From Vulcanimicrobiota bacterium (GTDB taxonomy: Bacteria; Vulcanimicrobiota; Vulcanimicrobiia; Vulcanimicrobiales; Vulcanimicrobiaceae), in assembly GCA_003167055.1 (NCBI GenBank), contig PMUE01000015.1:1-5779 (forward strand): a stretch of 5,779 nt of DNA, given 5' to 3'. Both the position numbers and the translations under genes were made by a program. The stretch's first letter is position 1; each line of letters starts with the position of its first letter. Below the pieces are notes generated by a model that was not told the DNA's origin, made no database searches, and worked only from the letters and a program-made list of their open reading frames with translations. Shown here one piece after another: positions 1-5,389 of the stretch.

Positions 1-594
1 GGTATCGGTACGCACGGGTCGGGCGAAGTCCGCCGAGATCCCGGTTCCCGGACCAACCATGCCGGTCGGGCGTCGATTGGTCACATAGGCTGCCGGCGCC
101 AGTGGAGGCGGCGGGCCCCCGTTGTATCCGGGATTGCCGCCGGAATTGCCGCCGCCGTGATAGCCGCCGCCACTGATAACTACCGTTGACGTGTTGTTGT
201 TCCAATCAACCGATGCACCAAGTGCCTGCGCAACGAAACGCAGGGGCACGAGTGTGCGCGATCCTTCAACAAAGGGTGCCTGATCGAGGGTCTGTGTCTG
301 TCCGTCGACCGTAGCCTGAGTCGAACCGATCTGCAACGAGACGGTCCGGCCGCGGCCGGTCGCGTTGATCGTGCCGTTTTGATAGACGACGCTCGCGCCG
401 AGCTGCTCGAAGACGCCGCGCAGCGGCACGAACACGCGCCCCGCCTGTTCGACCGGCGGTTGATCGAAGCTCATCGTGTTGCCGTTGACGATTACCGTCA
501 CGTCGGCGTTTTGTTGTGCGAGCGCCGCTACCGGGCCGCTCGCGGTGAATATCGTGCATGCTGCGCATGCCGCAAGAATGAGTGTATTACGCAT
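1..594 (-). CDS. Secreted stalk-domain (copper amine oxidase N-terminal-like) protein, C-terminus cut by window edge
   Basis: Reading from ATG at 594 gives 198 residues with no stop before the left edge. Residues 1-26 look like a signal peptide: MRN, a hydrophobic run, then a likely Sec cleavage after ALA-26. Residues 31-140 show two copies of the pattern seen in copper amine oxidase N-terminal / stalk domains: VNGNTMSFDQPPVEQAGRVF with VPLRGVFEQLGASV (about 35-70), then VDGQTQTLDQAPFVEGSRTL with VPLRFVAQALGASVDW (96-131). Despite the family name, no copper site or enzyme activity is implied; the domain is thought to be structural or to bind envelope polymers. A Gly/Asn/Pro linker (142-168) follows, then the start of another region (RRPTG...ISADFARPV), perhaps an Ig-like fold. 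The gene lies 30 bases behind the RND pump on the same strand, so co-transcription is likely. No clear Shine-Dalgarno sequence precedes the ATG, which sits inside a hairpin. Family call fairly sure; role unknown. Confidence 0.85.
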   Translation of the reverse strand, partial: MRNTLILAACAACTIFTASGPVAALAQQNADVTVIVNGNTMSFDQPPVEQAGRVFVPLRGVFEQLGASVVYQNGTINATGRGRTVSLQIGSTQATVDGQTQTLDQAPFVEGSRTLVPLRFVAQALGASVDWNNNTSTVVISGGGYHGGGNSGGNPGYNGGPPPPLAPAAYVTNRRPTGMVGPGTGISADFARPVRTDT

Positions 595-620
595 GGTTGG
601 TCTTTACCCAGCCATGCGTA
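588..620 (-). promoter_or_regulatory. Hairpin covering the start codon of the stalk-protein gene
   Basis: Read as minus-strand RNA, the 13-base arms 620-608 (TACGCATGGCTGG) and 600-588 (CCAACCATGCGTA) pair at 12 of 13 positions around a 7-base loop. The initiation codon (594-592) lies wholly in the 3' arm. The 5' arm begins 4 bases after the pump's TAG (627-625). A ribosome ending on the pump would be expected to open this helix, so the layout suggests translational coupling. No T-run follows, so a terminator is unlikely. The arms are seen directly; the function is inferred. Confidence 0.55.
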
Positions 621-624
621 GGTA

Positions 625-3600
625 CTACACCGTCGCGGGCGCGGTTTGTTCTGCGTGCACCGCCCGGCGATCGGCACGGCGCTCGAAGTAGCCCATCCAC
701 GTGTTGTAGATCATCGGCACGAGGAAGAGCGTGAGGATCAGCGAGCTAAGCAAGCCGCCAATAATGACGGTACCGATCGCTTGCCTCCATTCGCCGCCCT
801 CGGCAAACCCGAGAGCAAGCGGTAGCATGCCGAAAATCATTGCCGCGGTCGTCATGATGATCGGACGGAATCGTGTCGACGCCGACTGCAACACCGCGTC
901 TTTCACGCGCATCCCGCGCTTGCAGAGCGTGTTCGAGTAATCGACCAACAGAATACCGTTTTTGGCTACGAGACCGAAGAGCATGATGATACCGAGCATC
1001 GAGATGATGTTGAGCGATTGGCCTTGCTGCGGCTCCAAGCGCCCCATCAGCGCGAGGAAAATCAGCGCACCAATGATGGCCATCGGGACCGAAAACATCA
1101 CGATCAGCGGTTCCAGGAACGAGCCGTAGAGGATCACCATTAGCATGTACACGAGCATGAACGAGAGGATCAGTGCAATGCCCATGTTGGCAAAGGTCTC
1201 TTGCATGAACTGCGTGTCGCCTTGCGCCGTCAAACCGACGCCTTGCGGGAGAAAGCCGGTCTGCTTGAGCTTTGCTTCGAGCGGCCCCTCGACCGCACCA
1301 AGCGAGGCGCCCGGAAGCGTGTTTCCGTAGACGTTGACGACGCGTTGACGGTTGAGTCGTTCGATCTTGGTCGGTGCCGTCGTCCAGGTGAAGGTAGCAA
1401 CCGAGGAGATCGGCACGAGCGACCCGTCGTTCGTGCGGACGCGCACGTTGGCGAGCTGGTCCTCGTCGGTACGCATCGCGTTGGGGAATTGCACCCGCAC
1501 GTCGACCAAACCGGTCGAGGTGCGAACTCTGGTTGCAACCGCACCGTCGACGGCGATACGCGCGACGGTCGCAACGTCAGATGGATTGATCCCAAGCATC
1601 GCGCACTTGCCGGAATCCACGTCAACGTTGAGGCGCGGGGCGCCGTTCTCCGCGCTCGTCTGCACGTTGACCGAGCCCGGCGTCGAGCGCAGGACGCTCG
1701 CTACTTTTTCCGCCGCACCGGTGATCTCGTCTTCTGGTCCGGAGAGTGAATAGAAGATTTGCGCGCCCGAGCCGTTACCGCTGTCACCCGCAACCTGAAG
1801 CTCGCCGCCCGGCACGAGATAGGCCAGGTTGCGAATCTTCACGATCGCCTTGTTGGTATCGCCACGGCGGCTATCTTGCATGTCCGCGCCGAGTTGCGCG
1901 TAGTTCCCGCCGGTCGACGAGCCCCAGCCCGAAGGTTTGCGTCCAACGGTTGAACTGACGTCCTTGACGCCGTCGATTTTGAGGATTGCCTCTTCGAGTT
2001 GCGTGACGTAGCGATCGGTCATCGCGATCGGCGTACCGGACGGATAGGTGACCGTCATATTGATGTGACCGGTCTGCGTCTCGGGCACGAAGTCGAAGCT
2101 GACGCCGCCGAGCGCGACCATGAGGCCCGCGAGCGCTATCGGCATAAGGAATGTGAGGATGGTTAGCGGACGGTACGTGCCAAGTGCAGCGAAACCACGA
2201 GCCGGTCCGGCACTGCGGCCGCGCATGAACCATGCGATGAGGTACACGACGACGAGTCCGACCAGCCATACCGCGTCGATCCCGAGCGCGTTCATGCCGC
2301 CGCCGACGAGTGCCAGCGCGTTTACGAGCAAGAGCGAACAGGTGAAGATCACGAATGTTCCGTGCTCAAGGCCGAACGGAAGCCACTTTGCTCGATATTT
2401 CTCGAGCACCGCGTCGTAGCGGTGAACGAAGAGATTGAGAATCAACACGGCGACAATCAGGATGCCAACCACCTTGAGCAGGGCCACTTGCAGCAGCATC
2501 CCGACGAGGAACGACACCGCGGCAGCGACGAGCAAGCTGATGTTGAGGAAAAAATTGTCGAGGGCGAGTAGCCATTTCGGCGTTGCCTCCGAGCGGCTCA
2601 AGACGCTCCATTTCGCTGCCAGTAACGGCGTGAGCGTGAAAGAAACGAAAAGCGAGAACAGCGTCGCGATCACGATAACCGCGCCGAACTCCTTGAGGTA
2701 CGCACCGACGATGCCGGGCAGAAACGCGACCGGCAGAAAGACGACAACGTCGACCATCGTGATCGCGATCGCCGCGTTACCGATCTCGGTACGCCCGTTG
2801 ATCGCAGCGTTCATCGGCTCTTCGCCGAGGTCTCGATGACGCGTGATATTTTCCAAGACGACGATCGAGTCGTCGACTAAAATACCGATGATGAGCGAGA
2901 GGCCCATCATCGACATCGTGTCGATGTGAAAGCCGAACGCGCGCATTAAAATGAAGGTCGAAAGAATCGAGGCCGGAATCGCAACCATGACGACGATCGC
3001 GTTCCGCCAAGCGTGCAGGAAGAGCAGCATGACGATCGCGGTGAGCATGATGCCTTCGCACAAGCTCTGCAACACGCCGTTGACCGAGGACCTCGTGTAG
3101 TCGGCCGAAGCGTCGATCTCCGAGAATTTGATGTCGGGGTATTTCTTCGCGATTTTGACCATGGCGGCGCGCGTCGCCACGGTCGTCTGCACGGTATCGG
3201 CCGCAGCTTGCCGCTCGATGTCGAGCAGGATCGAAGGCGAGCCATTATAGGTAGAGGGACGGCGCTGCTCGACGTGTCCGTCCTCGACGGCAGCGACGTT
3301 GCCGATCGTCAGAAGCTTTTGCGCGCCGTTCGGAACGGGCAACGGGATGCGCAGAATATCTTCCGGCTGGATGATGTCCGCGTGAATCGAGACCGTCGTT
3401 TCACTGGTCGGCGCATCGATGCGGCCGCCGGGCAAGTTCGCGTTGTTGTTGACCAGCGCATTGTAGACGTCTTCGACCGTCGCATTCGAGCCCAGAAGGC
3501 GGCGCTGATCGGGGAAGACGTGCAACTCGCGATCCGTGTCACCGGCCGTGTCGACGCTGAGAATGCCCGGCACGCCTTTGAGCTCGGGCACGATTTCTGT

Positions 3601-4077
3601 GTTGACGATGTCGCTCAGCTGCGCCGGGCTCAACGTCTTCGAGCTGAGCGCCTCTTCAAGGATCGGGTCGCTCGCGGTCGAGGCCTTATCGACGAAGGGC
3701 GGGTTGAGGTCGCTCGGCATGTAGATCCGAGCCGTATCCACGCGGCGCTGAACGTCGATCGTCTCGTAGTTCAGGTCCGTATCGAGTTTGAAGAGCGCCA
3801 CGACGACCGCCGTGCCCTCTTGTGCGGTCGCGGTCAGCCGGTCGAGGTTTTCCATGCCGTTGAGCTGGTCTTCGATCGGCTTGATGACCATGCGCTCCAT
3901 GTCTTGGGGCGAGGCTCCCGGATAGCTGGCATAGACCGCGACGACCGGGAAGTCGGTGTTGGGCGGACTCGAGCTACGCCCGAGCTGAACGAACGAGATA
4001 ATGCCAAAGATAACCAGCGCGCCAAAGATCGCGATGGTAATCGTCGGACGGGAAAGCGCGAAACGCGTCAGCCACAT
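625..4077 (-). CDS. RND-family efflux pump permease (HAE/AcrB-like) with an extra hydrophobic insertion
   Basis: Inner-membrane proton-driven exporter of the AcrB/MexB superfamily. The 1150 residues begin MWLTRFALSRPTITIAIFGA, the typical RND N-terminus with TM1 at 12-31. The first periplasmic pore/docking domain spans about 32-337, TM2-TM6 about 338-489, the second periplasmic domain about 657-962, and TM8-TM12 about 963-1122. Proton-relay residues are in place: D402-D403 in GILVDDSIVVLEN (TM4) and K1039 in LFGLVAKNGILLVDYSN (TM10). These motifs favour multidrug (HAE) rather than heavy-metal (HME) pumps. The substrate cannot be told. Length exceeds AcrB (1049) by about 100; the excess is a hydrophobic stretch at about 508-619 between TM6 and TM7. 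ATG 4077 is the first start codon after an in-frame TGA upstream; its Shine-Dalgarno sequence is weak. The stalk gene follows 30 bases later. No adaptor or TolC-like gene adjoins it here. Confidence 0.97.
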   Translation of the reverse strand: MWLTRFALSRPTITIAIFGALVIFGIISFVQLGRSSSPPNTDFPVVAVYASYPGASPQDMERMVIKPIEDQLNGMENLDRLTATAQEGTAVVVALFKLDTDLNYETIDVQRRVDTARIYMPSDLNPPFVDKASTASDPILEEALSSKTLSPAQLSDIVNTEIVPELKGVPGILSVDTAGDTDRELHVFPDQRRLLGSNATVEDVYNALVNNNANLPGGRIDAPTSETTVSIHADIIQPEDILRIPLPVPNGAQKLLTIGNVAAVEDGHVEQRRPSTYNGSPSILLDIERQAAADTVQTTVATRAAMVKIAKKYPDIKFSEIDASADYTRSSVNGVLQSLCEGIMLTAIVMLLFLHAWRNAIVVMVAIPASILSTFILMRAFGFHIDTMSMMGLSLIIGILVDDSIVVLENITRHRDLGEEPMNAAINGRTEIGNAAIAITMVDVVVFLPVAFLPGIVGAYLKEFGAVIVIATLFSLFVSFTLTPLLAAKWSVLSRSEATPKWLLALDNFFLNISLLVAAAVSFLVGMLLQVALLKVVGILIVAVLILNLFVHRYDAVLEKYRAKWLPFGLEHGTFVIFTCSLLLVNALALVGGGMNALGIDAVWLVGLVVVYLIAWFMRGRSAGPARGFAALGTYRPLTILTFLMPIALAGLMVALGGVSFDFVPETQTGHINMTVTYPSGTPIAMTDRYVTQLEEAILKIDGVKDVSSTVGRKPSGWGSSTGGNYAQLGADMQDSRRGDTNKAIVKIRNLAYLVPGGELQVAGDSGNGSGAQIFYSLSGPEDEITGAAEKVASVLRSTPGSVNVQTSAENGAPRLNVDVDSGKCAMLGINPSDVATVARIAVDGAVATRVRTSTGLVDVRVQFPNAMRTDEDQLANVRVRTNDGSLVPISSVATFTWTTAPTKIERLNRQRVVNVYGNTLPGASLGAVEGPLEAKLKQTGFLPQGVGLTAQGDTQFMQETFANMGIALILSFMLVYMLMVILYGSFLEPLIVMFSVPMAIIGALIFLALMGRLEPQQGQSLNIISMLGIIMLFGLVAKNGILLVDYSNTLCKRGMRVKDAVLQSASTRFRPIIMTTAAMIFGMLPLALGFAEGGEWRQAIGTVIIGGLLSSLILTLFLVPMIYNTWMGYFERRADRRAVHAEQTAPATV

Positions 4078-4161
4078 GATGCGAAATCCATTGCTGCCTA
4101 ACTCTACGCCGAGAGCCCGCCCTCTGTTTCAGGCCCTCGCGAGACTCGCCAATCTTTTCGT

Positions 4162-4209
4162 CGGCCCGGCACCAGGTTGCCTTTTTCCCGGCGCTGCCGG
4201 CCCGGCACC
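4162..4209. repeat. 12-bp direct repeat cggcccggcacc, two copies
   Basis: Identical 12-mers lie at 4162-4173 and 4198-4209, 36 bases apart start to start, upstream of the RND gene. The second copy overlaps the right arm of the GC hairpin at 4188-4200. They could be paired regulator sites or leftovers of a small duplication. In GC-rich DNA a chance repeat is possible. Confidence 0.35.
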
Positions 4210-4263
4210 GATCTCTTAACAGCGGCCTTGCGCTCAACCACCGTCTTCGGTCACATTTTTACG

Positions 4264-4282
4264 TTTCGTTCCGTCAACGAAA
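4264..4282. promoter_or_regulatory. 19-bp dyad TTTCGTT-N5-AACGAAA, candidate operator
   Basis: Perfect 7-bp half-sites TTTCGTT (4264-4270) and AACGAAA (4276-4282) flank CCGTC. The site lies 46 bases before the VOC start codon and 186 bases before the pump start codon. Size and symmetry suit a dimeric repressor such as the TetR or MarR types that often control efflux pumps. No regulator gene is in the window, so the binding protein is unknown. The dyad is seen; operator function is inferred. Confidence 0.4.
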
Positions 4283-4328
4283 TGAGGGGCAGACACCGCG
4301 ACCGTAACACAACCGAGAGGAGAAACCG

Positions 4329-4721
4329 ATGAGAATCAAGTTGACCAGCGTGCACGTGGACGACCAGGAAAAGGCCCTGCGCTTCTACACTGAAACGCTG
4401 GGCTTTATCAAGAAGGCCGATTTCAGCAATGGACCGTTTCGCTGGCTGACCGTAGCCTCGCCTGAGGACCCAGACGGGACCGAGCTGCAGCTGGCCCTCA
4501 ACGACAACCCGGCGGCCAAGGCTTACCAGGAGGCCAGGTTTGCTCAAAGCCAAGCCGCCGTCATGTTCTTTACCGACGACGTCAAGGGCGACTACGAGCG
4601 CATCAAGAGCCGCGGTGCCGAGTTCACGATGCCGCCTACCGAGGTGACCGGCTCGACCATCGCCATCCTGAACGATACCTGCGGCAACCTGGTCCAGATC
4701 ACGCAGCTGGCACGCTGGTAG
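4329..4721 (+). CDS. VOC-superfamily (glyoxalase / bleomycin-resistance fold) protein
   Basis: The 130-residue product is a single VOC domain made of two beta-alpha-beta-beta-beta modules, normally acting as a soluble dimer with a metal site at the interface. Module 1 opens with LTSVHVDDQEKALRFYTETL (5-24) and closes with SPEDPDGTELQLAL (44-57). Module 2 runs from AAVMFFTDDVKGDYERIKSR to the TCGNLVQITQ close (117-126). Possible metal ligands H9 and E52 are present. The usual acidic residue near the end of module 2 appears as Q123, and a module-2 histidine is not seen, so the metal site may be altered. The subfamily resembles proteins often annotated as glyoxalase/bleomycin resistance; the substrate is unknown. 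The start is firm: AGGAG at 4318-4322 lies 6 bases before ATG. Leucine uses CTG for 8 of 10 codons and alanine GCC for 10 of 14, a choice that looks different from the pump's. Divergent from the pump; a terminator follows. Confidence 0.93.
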   Translation: MRIKLTSVHVDDQEKALRFYTETLGFIKKADFSNGPFRWLTVASPEDPDGTELQLALNDNPAAKAYQEARFAQSQAAVMFFTDDVKGDYERIKSRGAEFTMPPTEVTGSTIAILNDTCGNLVQITQLARW

Positions 4722-4731
4722 GCCTGGCGCT

Positions 4732-4786
4732 CGGCAGTATGGTCGCCCGGCGAGCGGCGAGCCCAGGTAAGGCCCTGCCGTTTTTT
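4732..4786 (+). terminator. Probable rho-independent terminator of the VOC gene
   Basis: CGGCAG (4732-4737) pairs with CTGCCG (4775-4780), which is followed directly by TTTTTT (4781-4786). The enclosed 37 bases are GC-rich and can fold further. An alternative outer stem pairs CCTGG/GCTCG (from 4723) with CGAGC/CCAGG. The hairpin begins 11 bases after the VOC stop. The long loop makes it less standard, but the position and T-run are right. Confidence 0.6.
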
Positions 4787-4801
4787 CTCCGCCGATAAAA
4801 A

Positions 4802-4813
4802 TGACTTTAGTCA
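4802..4813. promoter_or_regulatory. Palindrome TGACT-TT-AGTCA
   Basis: A perfect 5-bp inverted repeat with a 2-base centre lies in an AT-richer spot just after the terminator and about 85 bases before the small ORF at 4898. It could be a regulator half-site pair for a promoter serving that ORF. It is short, so chance cannot be excluded. Confidence 0.25.
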
Positions 4814-4837
4814 CCTTTCTGGAATGAAGGCCTCTGT

Positions 4838-4892
4838 GGCTCCTCGGCGGGCATTGACTGCTGCGCCGGGGAGTCCTCAAAAGTTGAGGAGG
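4838..4892 (+). promoter_or_regulatory. Structured leader with a masked Shine-Dalgarno sequence
   Basis: Hairpin 1 pairs CTCCTCGGCG (4840-4849) with CGCCGGGGAG (4864-4873), ten pairs including one G-U, around a 14-base loop. Hairpin 2 starts on the next base: TCCTCAA (4874-4880), loop AAG, TTGAGGA (4884-4890), a perfect 7-bp stem. Its 3' arm takes up most of the GAGGAGG Shine-Dalgarno sequence (4886-4892). CTCCTC at 4840-4845 is also fully complementary to GAGGAG at 4886-4891, so two alternative structures could mask the site. This resembles a translational switch. It matches no riboswitch class I recognise. Pairings are read from the sequence; regulation is inferred. Confidence 0.4.
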
Positions 4893-4897
4893 CGGAC

Positions 4898-5017
4898 ATG
4901 GGCGGAGGCTTTGTGCAACAGACGGGCTGGATTCAACTAGGCGACCTCGCGATCGCCTTTGTGTTTCCGGTTCGCGTAGTAGAGACCGAGGAGCCTGAAT
5001 CAAAACAAGCAGCGTAG
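4898..5017 (+). CDS. Small ORF (39 residues) behind a strong Shine-Dalgarno sequence, unknown function
   Basis: ATG 4898 lies 5 bases after GAGGAGG (4886-4892), the best ribosome binding site in this half of the window. The product starts MGGGFVQQTGWIQLGDLAIA, continues with FVFPVRVV, and ends in an acidic/polar tail (about 29-39, ETEEPE to SKQAA). Residues 11-28 are fairly hydrophobic but broken by D16 and R26, so a membrane segment is doubtful. I recognise no family. It lies after the VOC terminator and therefore would need its own promoter, which I cannot point to. The structured leader directly upstream argues for a real, regulated gene or a leader peptide; its short length argues for caution. 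Confidence 0.4.
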   Translation: MGGGFVQQTGWIQLGDLAIAFVFPVRVVETEEPESKQAA

Positions 5018-5042
5018 TCGCGTTGTGAGGTCGCGTGCCTTT

Positions 5043-5234
5043 TCAGCGACGTTCGTTGTAGAGCACCCCGTCTTCGGAGAGGTTTTGTTCGTTTTCGATG
5101 ATCGGGATGCCGGCGGTTTCGCTGCAACTGATGGTTTCGTTTTCTTCGGCGTAGAGTATCCGAAGTTTGCCTTTGGATTCCAGCGGGACGGGAGTGCGTT
5201 CGTCTCCTGCAAGCTCAATAGCCTCACGAGTCAA
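5043..5234 (-). CDS. Possible small hypothetical protein or gene remnant (63 residues)
   Basis: The frame opens only with TTG (5234), has no Shine-Dalgarno sequence, and has a stop eight codons upstream of that TTG, so the start is poor. The sequence runs TREAIELAGDERTPVPLESK at the N-terminal end and finishes SEDGVLYNERR. It is rich in Glu and Asn and looks soluble. About two thirds of its codons begin with a purine, as real genes tend to do, while the codon-aligned plus-strand frame is improbably Phe-rich; if either strand codes here, the minus strand is the better guess. I recognise no family. It may be the 3' remnant of a broken gene, lying 155 bases downstream of the cupin gene on the same strand. 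Confidence 0.25.
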   Translation of the reverse strand: MTREAIELAGDERTPVPLESKGKLRILYAEENETISCSETAGIPIIENEQNLSEDGVLYNERR

Positions 5235-5296
5235 GTGTTCAACGATCGTCGGCTAACGATATCCGAAGTAGTGCCGCCTGCGTTTAGCTCATTCGT

Positions 5297-5340
5297 GCTC
5301 TCGAAGGCAAAAGAGCTAGCTAAGACCTTAGAACGAGAGC
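5297..5340. repeat. Imperfect inverted repeat (GCTCTCG ... CGAGAGC)
   Basis: GCTCTCG (5297-5303) pairs with CGAGAGC (5334-5340). AAGG (5304-5307) pairs with CCTT (5326-5329) across a 4-base bulge, and the loop contains the palindrome agctagct. No T-run follows on either strand, so it is not a standard terminator. It could be an RNA-stabilising hairpin or part of a small repeat element. Confidence 0.35.
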
Positions 5341-5389
5341 CGGCTAGGGGCAGTCGCGGAAGGATTTAGAGCCTTGCGCACCTCTAAGC

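Larger units (their letters stand above)
4078..4328. other. Intergenic region between divergent pump and VOC genes
   Basis: This 251-bp stretch should carry the promoters for both divergent genes, though I find no convincing -35/-10 pair on either strand. It contains a 12-bp direct repeat (4162 and 4198), a small GC hairpin (ccggc-gct-gccgg, 4188-4200), a 19-bp dyad (4264-4282), and the VOC ribosome binding site (AGGAG, 4318-4322). I see no gene: frames here are short or are extensions of antisense frames of the neighbouring genes. Confidence 0.6.
5018..5389. other. Gene-poor stretch between the small ORF and the cupin gene
   Basis: No recognisable gene. It holds one weak minus-strand reading frame (5043-5234), a long imperfect inverted repeat (5297-5340), and a small hairpin just after the cupin stop (TTAGAG 5366-5371 with CTCTAA 5382-5387). 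Base composition is less GC-rich than in the pump gene. It may contain a decayed gene. Confidence 0.5.

Noticed and set aside
1201..1749. Open plus-strand frame (182 residues) opposite the pump
   Set aside because: Antisense shadow of the second periplasmic domain of the RND gene, with Arg-rich composition and no recognisable motif.
3013..4101. Long open plus-strand frame (362 residues) opposite the pump
   Set aside because: It lies antisense to the well-supported RND gene, is rich in Arg/Asp/Val as antisense GC-rich frames tend to be, and shows no domain.
4188..4200. GC hairpin with a T-run nearby as a terminator
   Set aside because: On the plus strand the T-run comes before the hairpin, and on the minus strand the hairpin is followed by A's, so neither orientation gives a terminator.
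4854..4882. TTGACT as a -35 box for the small ORF
   Set aside because: The -10 position 17 bases on reads like CTCAAAA, a poor match, and the hexamer sits in the loop of hairpin 1.
4824..4940. 38-residue frame overlapping the small ORF in another frame
   Set aside because: It has no ribosome binding site and Arg/Ala/Pro-rich content typical of a chance frame in GC-rich DNA.
4251..5003. Open minus-strand frame (250 residues) across the VOC gene
   Set aside because: It runs antisense through the VOC gene, its terminator and the small-ORF leader, and its sequence is low in recognisable structure. The VOC gene has clear homology and a ribosome binding site.
5043..5234. RelB-like addiction-module antitoxin from the LTREAIELAGDER stretch
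   Set aside because: Only a few residues resemble that family, the rest does not follow it, and no toxin gene lies next to it.
5025..5369. Plus-strand frame (114 residues, GTG start) just after the small ORF
   Set aside because: It has no Shine-Dalgarno sequence and an implausibly Phe-rich first half, which is explained by GAA codons on the opposite strand.
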